DNA from: Xanthomonas campestris pv. badrii | GTDB lineage: Bacteria > Pseudomonadota > Gammaproteobacteria > Xanthomonadales > Xanthomonadaceae | Direction of reading: 5' to 3' | Assembly (NCBI RefSeq): GCF_012848175.1 | Contig: NZ_CP051651.1 | Location: 4,891,825 to 4,955,824 of the forward strand | Length of the DNA: 64,000 nt | In this document: in pieces, positions 62,998-64,000 of the stretch | Numbering within the stretch: position 1 is the stretch's first letter | Layout of the letters: each line of letters starts with the position of its first letter | Notes under the pieces: generated by a model | What the model was told of the DNA's origin: nothing | Database searches by the model: none | What the model saw: the letters and a program-made list of their open reading frames with translations, nothing else | Translations under genes and position numbers: made by a program

Positions 62998-64000
62998 TCA
63001 CATGCGCATCACTGGTCCTTGGCGCGCATGAGTCTGCTGCTGCTCTTGCAACTGCTGTTGCTCCTGTAGTTGCTGCTGGGCCAGCATCTGGTCTCCCATC
63101 TGCGCCATGCGCTGCCCTTCTGGAGATTGAGAGAACTCGATAGCAATTCGGTCAAGTTCCCTGCTGTCGTCGTCCAATAGGGCCGCATAGGCCCTATTGA
63201 CGTAGGAATCGTTGAACGGCCCGCGCTCAGAGTCGAGTCTGCCTTGACGATCTTCGACTTCAGGAGCGGGTGGGGGAGTGAGCGGGTTAGCGATGTTGGG
63301 TCCGTGATCGACTTCGATCATCCGACGGCGCTCCGGGTCGTCCTGGCGTTGTGGGTCTGCCTGCGGATGAGCGCCGCCGCCTGGTCCGCTCAGAGTGATA
63401 CCCAACTGTCCGCTTTGAAAATTCTCGATCACCGCTGGTTCCCCTAGCGCCGGACCGGTGGCTAGAGTGTCGGTGACAGAGAGGTTGTTGTGCTCCAGGG
63501 AGTAGATAAAGCGCCCGTCTTCGCTGCGGTAGATATTGGCGGGATCAGATTGCGAACGCCTGCCGCCAGTCAGTTGCTGTCCGCTCCAGCGCACTTCGCC
63601 TACGCCGTCGCTATCCATCACGGTGTCACCGACGCCGATCACGTAGGTGTCATTACCTTCGCCGCCTTCCATCCTGTCTCGGCCTTTTCCACCAATCAGG
63701 ATGTCATTGCCACGGTGGGAGCGCAGGGTATCGTCACCGCCTTCGCCAATCAGCAAGTCATTGCTAGCTATTTCTGATAGGTTTTGCCCGCGAGACATTC
63801 TTTGCGAATCGATAGTTGCGGCGTGGTTTTGGTCAAAACCATCTGTAGTTGTGTTGTGCTGCTCACGCCTCAATGCGACGTTGCGGTTGTTGACGCGACT
63901 ATTGCTGGTATCTATCGGGTATTGGTGGTCTACTTCACCACGGTCTCTTAACTCTCTACCGGGATCGGGGTAAATGTGCCCGGCGTTGAAATTTGCTTCG
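62998..64000 (-). CDS. RTX-repeat protein with glutamine-rich C-terminus (partial, runs off the window)
   Basis: The frame is open to the window edge, so the N-terminus is missing. The visible part (about 333 residues) has a run of calcium-binding nonapeptides ([35 protein letters not shown]) followed by a [14 protein letters not shown] domain. After a Pro-rich linker comes a helical region [21 protein letters not shown] and a tail of QQQLQEQQQ repeats. RTX repeats usually fold on calcium outside the cell, in secreted toxins, lipases or adhesins. The Gln-rich tail recalls Xanthomonas proteins associated with type IV secretion, but the full XVIPCD motifs are not apparent. Confidence 0.8.
   Translation of the reverse strand, partial: EANFNAGHIYPDPGRELRDRGEVDHQYPIDTSNSRVNNRNVALRREQHNTTTDGFDQNHAATIDSQRMSRGQNLSEIASNDLLIGEGGDDTLRSHRGNDILIGGKGRDRMEGGEGNDTYVIGVGDTVMDSDGVGEVRWSGQQLTGGRRSQSDPANIYRSEDGRFIYSLEHNNLSVTDTLATGPALGEPAVIENFQSGQLGITLSGPGGGAHPQADPQRQDDPERRRMIEVDHGPNIANPLTPPPAPEVEDRQGRLDSERGPFNDSYVNRAYAALLDDDSRELDRIAIEFSQSPEGQRMAQMGDQMLAQQQLQEQQQLQEQQQTHARQGPVMRM

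Noticed and set aside
62998..63300. Assignment of the RTX protein as a proven type IV secretion effector
   Set aside because: The Gln-rich tail is suggestive, but the conserved XVIPCD motifs (RIDHV, FAVQG) are not visible.

Overview
The window looks like a Xanthomonas chromosome. It is GC-rich, and it carries a chromosomal integron next to ilvD, a complete protocatechuate (pca) branch of the beta-ketoadipate pathway, a pobA gene with a divergent AraC-type regulator, and a cyclic-AMP-receptor-type (Clp/CRP) half-site pair. The genus is inferred from these features and from protein resemblance; no search was run.

Positions 1-5468: an integron cassette array. At least nine cassettes run leftwards from an attI core at 4310-4316, most of them separated by near-identical attC sites of about 60 bp. 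Recognisable cargo is a Rap1a/Tai-like secreted small protein, a three-helix membrane protein, a protein built of three copies of one module, an acidic protein, a protein with a glycine-rich hydrophobic N-terminus and an AT-rich membrane-anchored protein. One ORF-poor cassette occurs twice. The integrase gene is dead: two opposite one-base frameshifts remove the second catalytic arginine, and a stop codon precedes the catalytic tyrosine.

Positions 5584-13101: housekeeping and miscellaneous genes (ilvD, a cysteine-cluster protein, a DUF2167 membrane protein, a gamma-carbonic anhydrase, an aromatic-acid-type MFS carrier, an HD-GYP phosphodiesterase), with a long hairpin at 10094-10149.

Positions 13336-38293: an aromatic catabolic region. 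A MarR-controlled operon (outer-membrane channel, coniferyl-alcohol-dehydrogenase-like SDR, benzaldehyde/vanillin-type aldehyde dehydrogenase), pobR/pobA, vanA-vanR-vanB and pcaIJFHGBDC with pcaR would together funnel coniferyl compounds, vanillate and 4-hydroxybenzoate to protocatechuate and on to succinyl-CoA and acetyl-CoA. The glycerol regulon glpR-glpD-glpF-glpK sits in the middle. Operator-like palindromes lie ahead of several units.

Positions 38442-49691: a RIO1 kinase, an IS5-type element with 6-bp flanking repeats, an esterase, a DUF2490 protein, mnmG, a candidate small RNA preceded by a perfect TGTGA-N6-TCACA site, and an IS4-type element that landed exactly in the centre of a palindromic terminator. 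Then come a lipoprotein, a PLP-dependent dehydratase and a YdcF-like protein.

Positions 49928-64000: a SnoaL-like protein, lpxO, a biotin operon (bioB-bioF-bioH-SDR-bioC) whose BirA-type operator overlaps the start of the divergent comF-like gene, ubiA, tRNA-Arg(CCG), an HPF/RaiA-like protein and a large MscS-family channel. The window ends in a membrane/coiled-coil protein downstream of an RTX-repeat protein with a glutamine-rich tail, which runs off the right edge.
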